Shown: positions 24,065 to 35,850, counted from the first letter of the stretch. The stretch: DNA of 64,000 nt from Polytrichum commune (GCA_950295325.1 OX485809.1:23312001-23376000), one strand, 5' to 3'. The notes: generated by a model from the sequence alone, not told the origin. A program made the numbers and translations.

Positions 24065-24900
24065 GACATCATCAAAAACATATCCTCAAAATGCCAAAAA
24101 AACAACCGGAAGGGCCTCAAAGGAGGCCCTCAAGAATGAGGACAGCATAGGAAGTGCCCCCTAAACCCATAATGTTTGGGGAGACACGTGCATGGCGGGT
24201 TTTTGGCGGGTATAACCCCCCCCCCCCCAACCCTAATTTGAAATTGGGGGGAAATTGCAACGGGAGAATTTGAATGAATGAAATAAGGGAGGGAAAGAAA
24301 GAAAAAAAGGCACCAAACTGAAGAGTTTCACATGGCAAGATTCCAACTGCATGCAATAATCAAAACAACCTACCTCATCCATCCAAAGTAAAGTATATGA
24401 ACTGCCTTTTTTTTTTGGTTAAGGAATTGTCCTTGGTTCCTACCCTATTATCTCAAGTGTGCCTAGACCCAGGTTCCTATTACCATGGATATATCTAGAA
24501 ATTATCAAATCATTGTTGATTTTATTATAACAATCCACACCAATACATGTCACTTATTGTTATTCTCAAACATGGGGCCGAAGACAATACTTAGCACATT
24601 ACTCACTCTACAATACCAACAAGTTCAAGTACAATGTTCTCCCACTTAAGCACGCACCTGTTTAAGTACGCATCCCGGTTAAGTGCACAATTTTTTTGAC
24701 AAAAATCATGGTTCATACTTTATTGTTTGAACATGTCATGCATAGTCATTTGTTGTGAATGCATGGATTTTTTACGCTTGACATTCATTATCAATTTGTT
24801 AACGTTTCGCTGAAACATCTCAAACGGTTGTCACAATTCATCATACATTTGTCCAACCTCCATTTGAACATAGGAGCAAAGCAATTGGCCATCGATGTTA
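24065..24900. other. Intergenic DNA with C-rich tract
   Basis: No gene is supported. A poly-C run at 24219-24228 and a poly-T run at about 24409 are the only notable features. Confidence 0.3.
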
Positions 24901-25145
24901 AGGACAGATGAGCTTCAAAGCCTTTGAAGTAGATTCAACAAATGTCTTGATAAGCTGGATTTCGTCATCGATAGGTAGTTCTTCAATTGGCATTGTTTCC
25001 ATAACTTTCCAGATGGCACCTTCACTGATTTCATACTCCTACCCCAACACATGCTTGCTCCACACATTTGGCTTGCTCAACTTTGCAATGATTTCACATC
25101 ATTGGGCTTTGGTCAAGCGGGCTGCCTCAAGTTTCATCCGTTTCC
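24901..25145 (-). pseudogene. Pogo/Tigger-like helix-turn-helix fragment (CENP-B N-terminal type)
   Basis: One - strand frame reads KLEAARLTKAQ, a TGA, CEIIAKLSKPNVWSKHVLG, a TAG, then EYEISEGAIWKV and a further 40 acidic residues. TKAQxCEIIAKLSKPN...EYEISEGAIxKV is the typical HTH of pogo/Tigger transposases related to CENP-B. The two stops are each one C-to-T change from sense codons (CGA, CAG). The catalytic domain is not present. Confidence 0.5.
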
Positions 25146-25199
25146 CGTTGCGATTCATCAAATCAAAGGGTCTAGAAAGCAATATGAGTTAAGTACGCA

Positions 25200-26050
25200 C
25201 CAACAACTCCAATTCAAAGTGTGTACTTAAGTGGGAGATTACTATAGTCACATGACCTCGTTGTAAGCGTATGTTGGAGTGTGAATGAACTGATACCCTT
25301 GTAATCCACCTTGCATAGAAATCTTGACACGTAATAAGATGTTTGCAGTGCATCCAATACCCTTTCTTTTCCAAAGACTGGCATGCCATTTTTGTGAAAT
25401 CAGGGCAAATGCAGGTGCAGGTGGTCCTCTTTGGAGACAATGTTGTGATCTATATCTTGGATAGAAAATGGCAGTGATTCCAACCACATAGTATGAGTCC
25501 GGCATTCTCCCGTTTGTTTTTCTAATATGCCGTTGGTATTGTTACATTGTAACATATGTCTTCCCAAACCTAGAAGTTGGATGTGTGTTAGGGTTTGGTG
25601 GCACACAGAACTGCAACACATGGATCGAGAGTGTCGCAATTGTAGAAAGCTTATGGTGGGCAGATATTGCCTCCTTCTATTGCAATTCAAACCCGACATC
25701 TTCAAGCACCAACACATGTTCTCTTCATAGATTGGTATCTATCTTCACTGGCCATGTACTGGATACTATAGGCCAGTTCAACACATACTTCTTCTTGCTA
25801 CCACTCAAAATGCTTCATGTCGTCAGGGCCAAACCAAAACTTGTACTCCACATTGTTGGTGGAGCGGTACCCCTTCTTCATACCTTTGTACATAGAAGCA
25901 GGGGTGCCATGTTTACCAATTTTGATTTTTGGCATTGTACAAAGTCCATGTGTTGGGTTGCACCACCCAACAACTTTTGATAGAGTTGGGTGGCAATCTT
26001 GTAATGTCCCACTAAGAAGAATAACAATCAATCTCCAACATAGGTGTGGT
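25200..26050 (-). pseudogene. MULE-type gene remnant with SWIM zinc finger
   Basis: Frame-broken - strand coding remnant. In order, across frames: YRSTNNVEYKFWFGPDDMKH (about 25.85 kb), MPDSYYVVGITAIFYPRY, then CTCICPDFTKMACQSLEKKG followed by YWMHCKHLITCQDF. The C-x-C ... C-x-H pattern is a SWIM zinc finger, commonly C-terminal in Mutator-like transposases and FAR1-related proteins. Several frameshifts and stops make it non-functional. Confidence 0.5.
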
Positions 26051-26328
26051 ATGGGCTAAGCCATAATCTATTGTTCACTCAATGATTCTTCTATTTGTTG
26101 ATGAGTTGCCCAAATGTTAGGGCAAAAAATGGAGTAATTGATTTTATATTATTGATGTGAGTCACAATCAACTCTGAAGGAAAAATTGAATTTTTATTTG
26201 GAGGACCACTTTGATCAACCACTCAATACATCTCTAAAACTTTTTGATAGAATTTGGTTCCTCTTGAGAAGAGGCCTCCCGTAGATCATTTGGCATCAAC
26301 ATGATAATGATGTGGTTTTCAATGCTAG

Positions 26329-26784
26329 TCAACAGCCTTTGGTAAAAACACAGTGGTGTGGAACTTTGTACTTGACTATGGTGAATTGGAGTGGCAACGA
26401 ACTCTCCATGACTTTGGCAAAACTCCGGATGTTCCCTATGAAGATGTTCTTAACAAATTTGACTCGGTATGGTCTGTCAAAGGTCTTATTGTTACTCGTA
26501 GCAATTTGTCGAGTTACTTGGAAGATTAGACCCTGGATGGGCATTATTTCTTGAGTCCCCTCGGTTTTACGCTGGTTCTCCCAAGCTAGCATATACTTTT
26601 CCTTCTGCAATTGCAAAATGCGCCCTCTTACCTGGAAACCCTCTTTGGAAACCTCTAATTGGTTGCATCCCGGGCAGGATAGCCTTTGGAGAAGGAAAGT
26701 TGCCAATAGCAAGAATTCAATTATTGAAGTTCCCAGCAAGTAGCATTCAGTTAGATTGGAGCTTTGTGCACTGTTACATTGCAA
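26329..26784 (-). other. Open frame with CxxC, unknown
   Basis: A 151-codon frame contains LSCPGCNQLEVSKEGFQVRG. It may be the upstream part of the SWIM-type gene remnant at 25.2-26.05 kb (same strand, correct order), separated by decay. No family is recognised and coding is uncertain. Confidence 0.25.
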
Positions 26785-27371
26785 TTTCCAGTAAATTTGT
26801 CAAAAAGCACAATTTACTTATAGTGAACACGAGATCCAAACCTCAGAAAATAAAACTCATGATATCCTATCTCTCCATTCGCATCCGTAAAGAACCTTTC
26901 CATGATTAAATATATTCAGATGCACCCTGTACAATAGGTCCATCAGGTAATGTCTGTGCACAGGAAAACCTTGGCGCGCAACCGTGTATGAAGATGTATG
27001 CAGGAATTAAGGTAATGGTTAAGCAAGTTCTAAATTGGACTGCCAAGTTACCACCTGGAATATCACGCGCTAAGGATCATAATATTCCGCAGGGAAAATG
27101 AATCTACAGTATCGAATTCAAGCCAAACTCTAGTTACCTCAAGCTGTGCACTGCCAATGGTACCTCTAGGTTACAACGATTACAATCAAATGCCACAACA
27201 CGAAATCACCTCTACTACAATGCACAACAAGAAAAATGGTGAGAGCCTAAACCAAGAATGGATGTGCAACATGCTTCCGAGGATCAACACCAAAAATCTT
27301 TTGGTTTGATTAAGCTAAAGTGCCTTGGCAATGGCGTTCATACGCTCCATGGCAGAGCTCGCAACAACTTC
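26785..27371. other. Intergenic DNA
   Basis: No supported gene. A short + strand frame at 27258-27482 crosses into the duplicated segment and is not considered a gene. Confidence 0.3.
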
Positions 27372-28487
27372 AATTTAAGTGCGAGAGTAGACATGCTAAG
27401 GGTAGATGAGCGAGATAGAAAGGTCGGAGCCGTCGATCAAGCTCTCAACCACAACGAAGCAAGGACCAACTCCGTGCATTGAAGGGAACGGTCCACAAAC
27501 AGTTGCGAGATTCAACTTCTGTGCTAACTCTGTTTGTATTGCTAATGCTCAACATGTAGCTGATCAGGCTGAACATGTAGCTATCAGTATCTCCAAATAT
27601 AGTTCTAAACATGGTTTCAACAAAGAGATGATTAGATCATGTAGATTGACATATATTAGATATATAAGTGGAATACTATGTACCATTAGCAGATCCATGA
27701 TGAAGCATAAACAAAAGAAATGAGTTCCAATATCAGACCTGTAATATCCCTTTTATTCTCACCTAACCATGAACCAATCAAATGCAAACGTCTAATCAAA
27801 AAAAAGAGTTGAATAACACACGCATATTTTAAGAAGTGATGGGTCATATTTTAGCCTTTCAATATCACATAGCACACAACTTATGCATACACAAACCTTG
27901 TGCGGTCCAATCACCTGGCAAATTCACTATCTTATTTTATTTTCTAATGCATATTTCACAATCATAGTCAACACTTCTTTTTTGTCCAAATCTTTATGAC
28001 CTTTGAAGATGGCAACACCAATTTTTTTTCTAGCTAATACATTATGACTCGCTATCCATTTTTTGAAATCTTGATAAACCTCCGTCTTGAATTGCTTGTC
28101 CATAACAAATTGTGCCACTCTTAATTTATTTGATTCCGAAAGATGTTCAATGCCCTATAAAACAAATGCAACATCATATTTAATATATGTAACATTAGAA
28201 TCTTTAAAAAAATTTCAAGTCCTTAAAACATATTACTCAACATATAAAATATGCATATTATGACATATTAATTCAGCACTTCATAACATCAAAATAATTT
28301 GCAAACATTATATTATTATAAATACATACCACTTTGCAAGAAATTGTTGCTGCTTCAATGGTTGGTATGAGGGCTTCATCACACTCTTTAGCAGAAGTGA
28401 TCTTCTTGTCTCATGTGCGATCTTCTTGTCTGCACTCCACAATTATTTTTTTTCTCTAGAATCTAATTCTACCCCAAAAGAATCCGG
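27372..28487. repeat. 1.1 kb duplicated segment, copy 2
   Basis: Partner of 12374-13508, same orientation, nearly identical. Here it continues on its right side (28488-29300) into additional - strand exons, which suggests this copy is closer to the intact source element. A local duplication of TCTTCTTGTCT...GTGCGA (28400-28432) distinguishes it from copy 1. Confidence 0.85.
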
Positions 28488-29310
28488 TTGCGATTCACAA
28501 AAAAATGATTATTCCATGACTAAAAAAATTTGATGAAATCAAACGAGTAAATTACCTGAAATGTGAAATTTGTAAACACATTTAATGGTAATGAATACCA
28601 AGTCTTTTTTTGTAACTTCTTGCATCTTTTGAGGTCAACCGGACTCAAAATATCTCTGAACTGGTCAATTGACATTAGACCATACTTCTGAACCCTAAAC
28701 ATGGTATGGACAATGTTGGTCTTCACGTGAGAGTCCTCGGTATGTCTAAATTCAAAAATCATATCAAAGATATTAGATTATTGCAATGAAAAGAATTTGA
28801 AACTATGTCGAAACACAAAAAATATCAAATTTGTAAAGCGGGCCAAATGTGAATTTGATAGGAGAAGCGTGTTGAAAACGTCGTTTTTAGCATTCCAAAT
28901 AGGACCCCAAGAAGATTTATCAGCCTGTATCACGTCCTGTGTCTTACCGTCTTCATTGGTGGTTGAGACATAAAAGACTGAAGCGCCCTCCCTGTATCCG
29001 TGGATAAACTCTTGCTCGAGCTTAGCAAGATCGGATGACAGAGTTGGCCTTACCATTGGCATTGCCAACATTCTGCACAAAGGAATACAAAATCACGAGG
29101 AACTGATGGGTTGGAATCTCAAGCTTGTGATTGTGGACACTGAGTTAAGTTTCTGCCGAGTCCGAATCTCATCCTCATCACCCATAAATTGAGCATCATC
29201 CCCAAGAATCTCTTCTTCTCCATCAGGCCCGTCCTCTAGGATTTCCAAATCTGGCCGCATTACCTCTAATACTTGTGTCCAAGGTGGCGAAGATGCAACA
29301 TGTACCTACA
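27927..29310 (-). pseudogene. Multi-exon transposon-like gene remnant, family not named
   Basis: Readable - strand exons in order: an acidic stretch 29310-29110 (LEILEDGPDGEEEILGDDAQ); 29066-28800 after acceptor TTTGTGCAG (MLAMPMVRPTLSSDLAKLEQ then GASVFYVSTTNEDGK); about 28745-28555 (HTEDSHVKTNIVHTMFRVQK ... WYSLPLNVF, ending at donor CAG|GTAATT); and 28160-27940 (FVMDKQFKTEVYQDFKK). The segment between the second and third pieces is shorter than I would expect, so a central part is probably deleted. The donor of the last exon is mutated compared with copy 1. I do not know the function; from memory, related proteins in this kind of genome carry a ParB-like DGNHR motif exactly where the gap is, which cannot be verified here. 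Confidence 0.45.
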
Positions 29311-29574
29311 ATACAAACATTACATTTTCAAGAAAGTAAGAATCACTTGCTTGGCAGTACACATAAACGCATGTAGCTGAACAACATATTGACCATGTTC
29401 AATTGAAAATCAACACTAACAACTAATCCCCAACAAGATTATCCTCAACCCCCACATACCCTCAGACTCAAATGAAATTCTCTCAAATATGAACTCTTAA
29501 CCCCCTACCAGATTCCCCTCAACCCCCACATACCCTCACAGTCATATCAAATTCACTCAAATATTAGAGCCCAA

Positions 29575-29604
29575 AAAGAATGTCTCGGGGCCGAGACACT
29601 CTTT
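29575..29604. repeat. Palindrome family C, copy 1
   Basis: Arms AAAGAATGTCTCGG and CCGAGACACTCTTT around a two-base GG centre; one mismatch in the stem. Three further copies lie at 29814-29843, 30502-30531 and 30736-30765. Arms are conserved and the central four bases vary (GGGC, GCCA). Confidence 0.85.
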
Positions 29605-29813
29605 CTGAGACCTATATTTCAATTTCAGATTAATACCAAAACTAAATAATGACACCCCTACCCCCTACCAGATTCCCCTCAACCCCCACATATCCTCAGA
29701 CCGAAATCAAATTCACTCAAATTTCAAACTCCTAACCCCCTACCAGATTCTCCTCAACCCCCACATACGTACCCTCACAGTCATATCAAACTCACTCAAA
29801 TATCACAGCCCAA

Positions 29814-29843
29814 AAAGAGTGTCTCGGCCACGAGACACTCTTT
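29814..29843. repeat. Palindrome family C, copy 2
   Basis: Arms AAAGAGTGTCTCG and CGAGACACTCTTT are perfect complements; centre GCCA. Confidence 0.85.
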
Positions 29844-30501
29844 CTGAGACCTACATTTCAATTTCAGATTTATAGCAAAATTAAAAAATGACACCCCTAC
29901 CCCCTACCAGATTCCCTTTAACCCCCACATACCTTCACACTGGAATCAAATTCACTCAAATTTCAAACTCCTAATCCCCTACCAGATCCCCTCAACCCAC
30001 ACATACCCTAAGACTGAAATCAAATTCACTCAAATTTCAAACTCCTAACCCCCTACCAGATTCCCCTCAACCCCCACATACCCTCAGACCGAAATCAAAT
30101 TCACTCAAATTTCAAACTCCTAACCCCCTACCAGATTCCCCTCAACCCCCACATACCCTCAGACTGAAATCAAATTCACTCGAAAATCAAACTACTAACC
30201 CCCTACCAGATTCCCCTCAACCCCCACATACCCTCAGACCGAAATCAAATTCACTCAAATTTCAAACTCCTAACCCCCTACCAGATTCCCCTCAACCCCC
30301 ACATACCCTAAGACCGAAATCAAATGCACTCAAATTTCAAACTCCTAACCCCCTACTAGATTCCCCTCAACCCCCACATACCCTAAGACTGAAATCAAAT
30401 TCACTCAAAAATCAAACTACTTACCCCCTACCAGATTCCCCTCAACCCCCACATACGTACCCTCACAGTCATATCAAACTCACTCAAATATCACAGCCCA
30501 A

Positions 30502-30531
30502 AAAGAGTGTCTCGGCCAGGAGACACTCTTT
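30502..30531. repeat. Palindrome family C, copy 3
   Basis: Same arms as the other copies with one stem mismatch next to the GCCA centre (GGAGACACTC). Confidence 0.85.
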
Positions 30532-30735
30532 CTGAGACCTACATTTCAATTTCAGATTTATAGCAAAATTAAAAAATGACACCCCTACCCCCTACCAGAT
30601 TCCCCTCAACCCCCACATACCCTCAGACTGAAATCAAATTCACTCAAATTTCAAACTCCTAACCCCCTACCAGATCCCCTCAACCCACACATACCCTCAC
30701 AGTCATATCAAACTCACTCAAATATTAAAGCCCAA

Positions 30736-30765
30736 AAAGAGTGTCTCGGGGCCGAGACACTCTTT
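30736..30765. repeat. Palindrome family C, copy 4
   Basis: Perfect 14 bp arms AAAGAGTGTCTCGG and CCGAGACACTCTTT around GG; it marks the right edge of the satellite array. Confidence 0.85.
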
Positions 30766-30799
30766 CTGAGACCTACATTTCAATTTATGATTTATAGCT

Positions 30800-32413
30800 C
30801 TTTCAATTGTATGAGGCATGGCAATTTTGTGGGGCATTAACGAGTGGTATACCAATTGGCCACAAATTCTCATGAAACTTTGGCAAGAAATACTTGTCAT
30901 TCCCTCAAGTATCACAATTTGTGAAAGGGGATTAACAAAAACATAATACTATCAAGAGCCACTTGCAAACTTCATTAAAGTTGGACACTTTGGATGCTTT
31001 GATGCGAGTATCATTATGCAGGATATTTAAATTAAGCACATTTGAAACATAAATAATAAAACCAAACACAGAGGTATGGTTTGAATTCATATGCTTATAA
31101 TATCTTAAACAACATTGCAAATGAATTCAATCCTTCCACACATAGGTCTAAGCTTGTATTAAAACAAAACGAGTGGGTATGTGTTGAATTCATATCCCTC
31201 TTGTACATTAAACAACCTTCGGGATTAAGTAAATCTTTCCACACCTAGGTCTGAGCTTGTATTATTGCCTATAAGTACTAGCAAAATGTTGTTTATATTG
31301 GAGTTAATTTTCTATGGTGTCATGTATTGTTGTGTTAAGTAATCAATTATAGAATATCAATATGAGACCTTAAAAACCTTTCATCAAAAGTAAAGGTTTA
31401 AAGCAAATGGTTCAATATGGTTCAAAACATAAATTTGTTAATCTTAAATTTTTTGAAGTTGTAAATTTTTTCATATTCCTTGAATTCATTATAAACTTGA
31501 GGTCAACATAATTTATTGGCGTAAATCCATCAATGTGATATAATGTTACCGTATTTTAAACAAGTTTGAGTGACAATTCTTTGTTCAATGTCACCTACTT
31601 TTTCACCTCTTACACCATCTTCTAGTATACTTTGTGAACATAAGTTTTCTTGACTTTTGAAATGTTTATTGTTTTATTTTACAAAATTTAAAGTTAGTTT
31701 ATATTAGTTTTGAATTAATTCCACTTTAGCCTTGACATGTATCGGGAGTTGTTCACTATACCATGCTTGCACCCCTATGTCCTCATGTTTGTTTAGGGTA
31801 TAGGCGATTATACCTTGGTATTAAGTCATTTAACACGTATATGTGAAATAAATATGAACCCCAACACCTTGGTCTTAAATTGAAATTAGCCCCAACACCC
31901 ATTAATGATACATTGTTTTGCACCATTGCATACAAATGTTTTCTTTGATACCACGTACGAACTAATGTGAGTGTATGAATTGGTATTGTTTGAGTCATTA
32001 CCGTAATGTATTGGATTGCAAATCCTAGAAAGAATATACATGAGGTACTAAAAAAAAATTTCTCTCACATATAGTACATAAAGAAGGCTATTAGATTTTC
32101 TTTGAAGTAAATGTTGATGTACTCAAGGGGGCCCTAAGTTTTAGAGAGAAAATTGACAATATTCATTTTAATTCAACCCATAACTAGGACAAAAAATGTG
32201 CTACTTTCATGGCGTCTAGGCGCTTAAATTTTGTGTATTTATTAATACAATTATGTATAGGTGTATATAGGTGGGTAGATTAAACATGTTGGATGGTAGG
32301 GTGGTGGTCAATGTGATTGCAATATTAAATGCAAGATGACATGAGATAACATGATATTGTAGTGAATATCATTACATTGTATGCAAAACAATAAAATATT
32401 TTCTATTTTAATT

Positions 32414-32455
<42 letters not shown>

Positions 32456-32930
32456 ATATTTATATTTATTTGATGTACTATTGTTGTTGTTGTGGTCGAT
32501 TTTCCATGATTCTATAATTTTTGTCTACTAATTCTACAATGAATTCTTAATATTGGGCATTTCAATACTACAAACCACCTCTCAATAATGTATAATGCTC
32601 ATATATTATTAGCCAATAGATGCCTTTTATTTTTGTCATTATGTGGACTCATGGTCTATGGATGTTGTCCACCATGAATACACGTTCCATTATAAGGATG
32701 GCACATGGAATGTAGAAATCTTAGGTTTTTATTTTTAGGACATAGTTGGTGGATAGTATCCTATGTCGAAAAACGGATCCAAGGGAAAACGATCACTACT
32801 TAAGGAGACATCCCCTCACCAAGGGACTCTTTTTGCATCTCAGATGTGGGTTGCGCTCTCAAGACCCTTGTAGTGTGATGGGTTTTTATTTTGTGCATGT
32901 ATAGATCTTATTATGCCGCCGCAAATAACG
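30800..32930. other. AT-rich intergenic DNA with (TA)n
   Basis: No gene-like frame. A (TA)n microsatellite occupies about 32418-32449. Confidence 0.45.
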
Positions 32931-32933
32931 GAA

Positions 32934-34306
32934 GTTTACGGACGCGCGTCCGTAAACCTCAAACCTCTTGGTGCATTTAAATTCTATTGCTTTGAGCATT
33001 TTAGTTGAGCTAGTGATGAGGTATAGAGGTTTACGGACACGCGTCCGTAAACATGCATACCTCTAGTGCCATTGTTCGGTATGGCACCTAAACTGATATC
33101 ATGACCATGTGTCATGTAGAGTATAGCAACGAGACTGTAGTGTCATGGAAGTTTACGGACGCGCGTCCGTAAACCTCAAACCTCTTGGTGCATTGAATCT
33201 CTATTGCTTTGAGCATTTTAGTTCAGTTAGTAATGAGGTACAGAGGTTTACGGACGCGCGTCCGTAAACCTCAAACATGTTGGTGCATTTAAATTCTATT
33301 GCTTTGAGCATTTTAGTTGAGCTAGTGATGAGGTACAGAGGTTTACGGACACACGTCCGTAAACATGCATACCTCTAGTGCCATGGTTCGGTATGGCACC
33401 TAAACTGATATCATGACCATGTGTCATGTAGAGTATAGCAACGAGACTGTAGTGTCATGGAAGTTTACGGACGCGCGTCCGTAAACCTCAAACCTCTTGG
33501 TGTATTGAATCTTTATTGCTTTGAGCATTTTAGTTGAGTTAGTAATGAGGTACAGAGGTTTACGGACACGCGTCCGTAAACCTCAAACCTCTTGGTGCAT
33601 TGAATCTCTATTACTTTGAGCATGTCAGTTGAACTAGTAAAGAGGTACAAAAATTTATGGACGCGCGTCCGTAAACATGCATACCTTTGGTGCTATTGTT
33701 TTGTATAACACCTAAAATGACATCATGACCATATGCCATGTAGAGTATGGCAAGGAGACTGTAGTGTCATGGAAGTTTACGGAAGCACGTCCGTGAATGT
33801 AGAACCTCTTGGCGAATTGAACCTCTAATGCCTTGAGCGTTATACCCCCAAATCTACATCACGTCATTAAACCTACTTGCGTCCTATAACCTACATCATC
33901 CTATGTATCATAGTACAAAAATTTGACATTGTTAAAACACAGTAGGAAGCGCGTATGTTATTCTCTTCAAATTCGTATTGTTGTAAAGCATGGGTATACA
34001 TGTGAGTGGCGCATGGACCTCTTGATTCCCTAAACCTCTATGTTTTTTAACAACACTGACTTTTGACATACGGATGTTTACGGACACGCATCCGTAAACC
34101 TATGTTGTATAGTTTGTCAAAGCCTTTACGTTTGACACTGACCTCTCTGACCACAATGAGATTTACAGATGCGCGTCCATAAACCTCTAGTGTTTTTGTT
34201 GTCTAAACCTTTGCGCCGACTATCAACAGACAGATGTATCCGGATGCGCGTGTGCTTGCACTAATAATGTTGTTACATGGAGGTATACGGACGCGCGTTC
34301 GTATAC
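32934..34306. repeat. Palindrome family B array (about 12 copies)
   Basis: The unit has arms GTTTACGGAC and GTCCGTAAAC around GCGC, forming a perfect 24 bp palindrome. Good copies start at 32934, 33029, 33151, 33246, 33341, 33463, 33558 and 34075; weaker copies start near 33653, 33775, 34161 and 34283. The centre varies (GCGC, ACGC, ACAC) while the arms stay fixed. Copies are embedded in longer repeats of about 217 and 312 bp that share CTCAAACCTCTTGGTGCAT and GCTTTGAGCATTTTAGTT. The copy at 34283-34306 carries matching changes in both arms (GTATACG and CGTATAC). The array ends about 140 bp before the DUF7869 gene remnant. Confidence 0.95.
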
Positions 34307-34447
34307 CAATATGTCTTTGTTTTCATGCCATGAAAACCACTATTGCCCACATTGTGTTTCATTGACAATAAGCGTTAGGACTATCCATGAAATTTATTGA
34401 ATGGGATATTTTGACATACTCTTCATTTGGCTCTCTTGTAGTGGCCA

Positions 34448-34925
34448 TGGATTCCAACGCCAGTGATAGTGCGTTTGAGTTGTCTTCGGAAGCGTCAAGC
34501 TATGGTAGCGACTTTGAAGCTGCCGTGGAATATGAAACTACAATTGGTGTCGCCAATGAAGAGGATGAATTCCTTCCACCATGTGAGGGTTATTCACGGG
34601 AACAGTGGGTTGATCTTGATGTTGTCCTAGTCCTTGGTTGTGGCGTTCCCGTAGCTGATGGTGTTTGTAGGAACTCGAATCCTAATGATTGTATTGATGC
34701 AAATCCCTTTGGGGAGGAAGATGTTGGGGTGTGCCTCCAACTCTAGACGTGCAACTTGACAATTGTGCCAAGGACAACAAATGTCGATACATGTTTTTTT
34801 TTTGTCATTACTTGTAGCCAAGGGCATTTTCAAAGAAGTGTTTGTGTTTTTTTTTATGATTGGTTATACGCACAATGACATTGATGCTTTATTTGGATGT
34901 TAGATGCTTCATTTGATTGATTTAC
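34448..34925 (+). pseudogene. DUF7869-type gene with most of its middle deleted
   Basis: The start region (MDSNASDSAFELSSEASS...) leads into WVDLDVVLVLGCGVPVADGV, then CRNSNPNDCIDANPFGEED. This aligns with residues 66-107 of the full-length gene at 41338-44406 (WVNLDVVLVNDSGVAVAEGI, CRNTHPQDCIDEHPLGTED). Immediately afterwards, in a shifted frame, comes PPTLDVQLDNCAKDNKCRYM, which aligns with residues near 587-604 of that gene. About 480 codons between the two are therefore missing, and the frame then runs into stops. The two N-termini differ clearly, so this is a separate, older lineage and not a recent copy. Confidence 0.8.
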
Positions 34926-35850
34926 ACGGATAAATAATAACAAGTTTTTAAAGATAAAAAATAATCGAGAAGAATCTACGCACATGCGCGTAGTAACCTC
35001 TTCTTTGTATCCGCCTATAAATTATTCTTGCTTTATCACTAGCTCAATTTGGGATAGCACCAGTCAATGTAACCAACCCGATTCGAACCCGGGTTGATCC
35101 AGACCTAATACCAGTCTCTTACACAACTCGCATCCACAGGCGGATGTTTTGAAACCTAGTAGCTACCTACATATTGACTATTTCTAATATCTAACTTCCT
35201 TGCTTTTGTAGATTGTGGGTCTTAATTCAACCCGTGAGCGTGACCCGGACATATTAAATGTGTGAAAGATTAGATAGCAATAGCTTGTCATGTGTACGAT
35301 AGTCGATATTGTAAAGTCGATAGTCGATAGTCAATATTATAGAAATTTTATACATTACAATTATATTGCATGATTGTATTACTTTACGGATGTGGAATCC
35401 AACTTCTCATGCGCTATCAAATGTTTTTTATATGTTTTTTTACGGATGTGAAATCCAAAACTATATAATATTGCAAATGCTAATTTGCAAATTCTTATTA
35501 ACATTGTCAAATTATTTTAAGTATTAATGCGTTTGGGATGTGCCGTTCAATTCAACCATAATTGGATAAGACCATTATGTTTGGGATTCGCATCCAAGAG
35601 TCTATGATATAAAAATAAATGGTTATTTATCGATTCGTTCAAAAATACAAAATAATTGTGAATTTGTGTCATTGAAATATTGTGTTCGGCATAGTTTTGC
35701 TTATCATCTAGATATTTACTATATTTAGAAACATATATATTCATCATATATGGATTTTTAAACATAATGTTGCCATTGTTCCCTATGTTCCCGATGTTCC
35801 CTACGTTCACAATATTCGCATCCGAGACTATGGGTCCAATTTATTTTGAG
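34926..35850. other. Subterminal AT-rich DNA of the deleted element
   Basis: Lies between the DUF7869 remnant and the conserved terminus at 35885. No gene is seen apart from the tRNA-like motif. A short repeat of GTTCCC-type words occurs at 35778-35812. Confidence 0.35.
35060..35160 (-). other. tRNA-like / SINE head with A- and B-box motifs
   Basis: On - , GTTGTGTAAGAGACTGG resembles a Pol III A box and CGGGTTCGAATCGGG a B box (T-arm with a 5 bp stem), separated by about 25-30 nt. No acceptor stem or standard anticodon arm can be folded around them, so this is more likely a tRNA-derived SINE head or tRNA pseudogene than a working tRNA gene. Confidence 0.4.

Larger units (their letters stand above)
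29421..30725 (+). repeat. 75-76 bp satellite array, about 14-16 units
   Basis: Tandem units of the form CTCCTAACCCCCTACCAG, then ATTCCCCTCAACCCCCACA, then TACCCTCAGACTGAAATC and AAATTCACTCAAATTTCAAA. Adjacent units differ by a few bases. Three larger variant blocks inside it (starting about 29566, 29811 and 30497), and a fourth at its right edge (30728), carry a long perfect hairpin. The array lies immediately 5' of the - strand gene remnant at 27.9-29.3 kb. Confidence 0.9.

Noticed and set aside
29421-30725. CRISPR array
   Set aside because: Units are contiguous 75 bp satellite repeats with no unique spacers, and the DNA is eukaryotic. The same applies to the family A and B arrays.
35060-35160. 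Functional tRNA gene
   Set aside because: Only the T-arm is well formed; acceptor and anticodon stems cannot be built.
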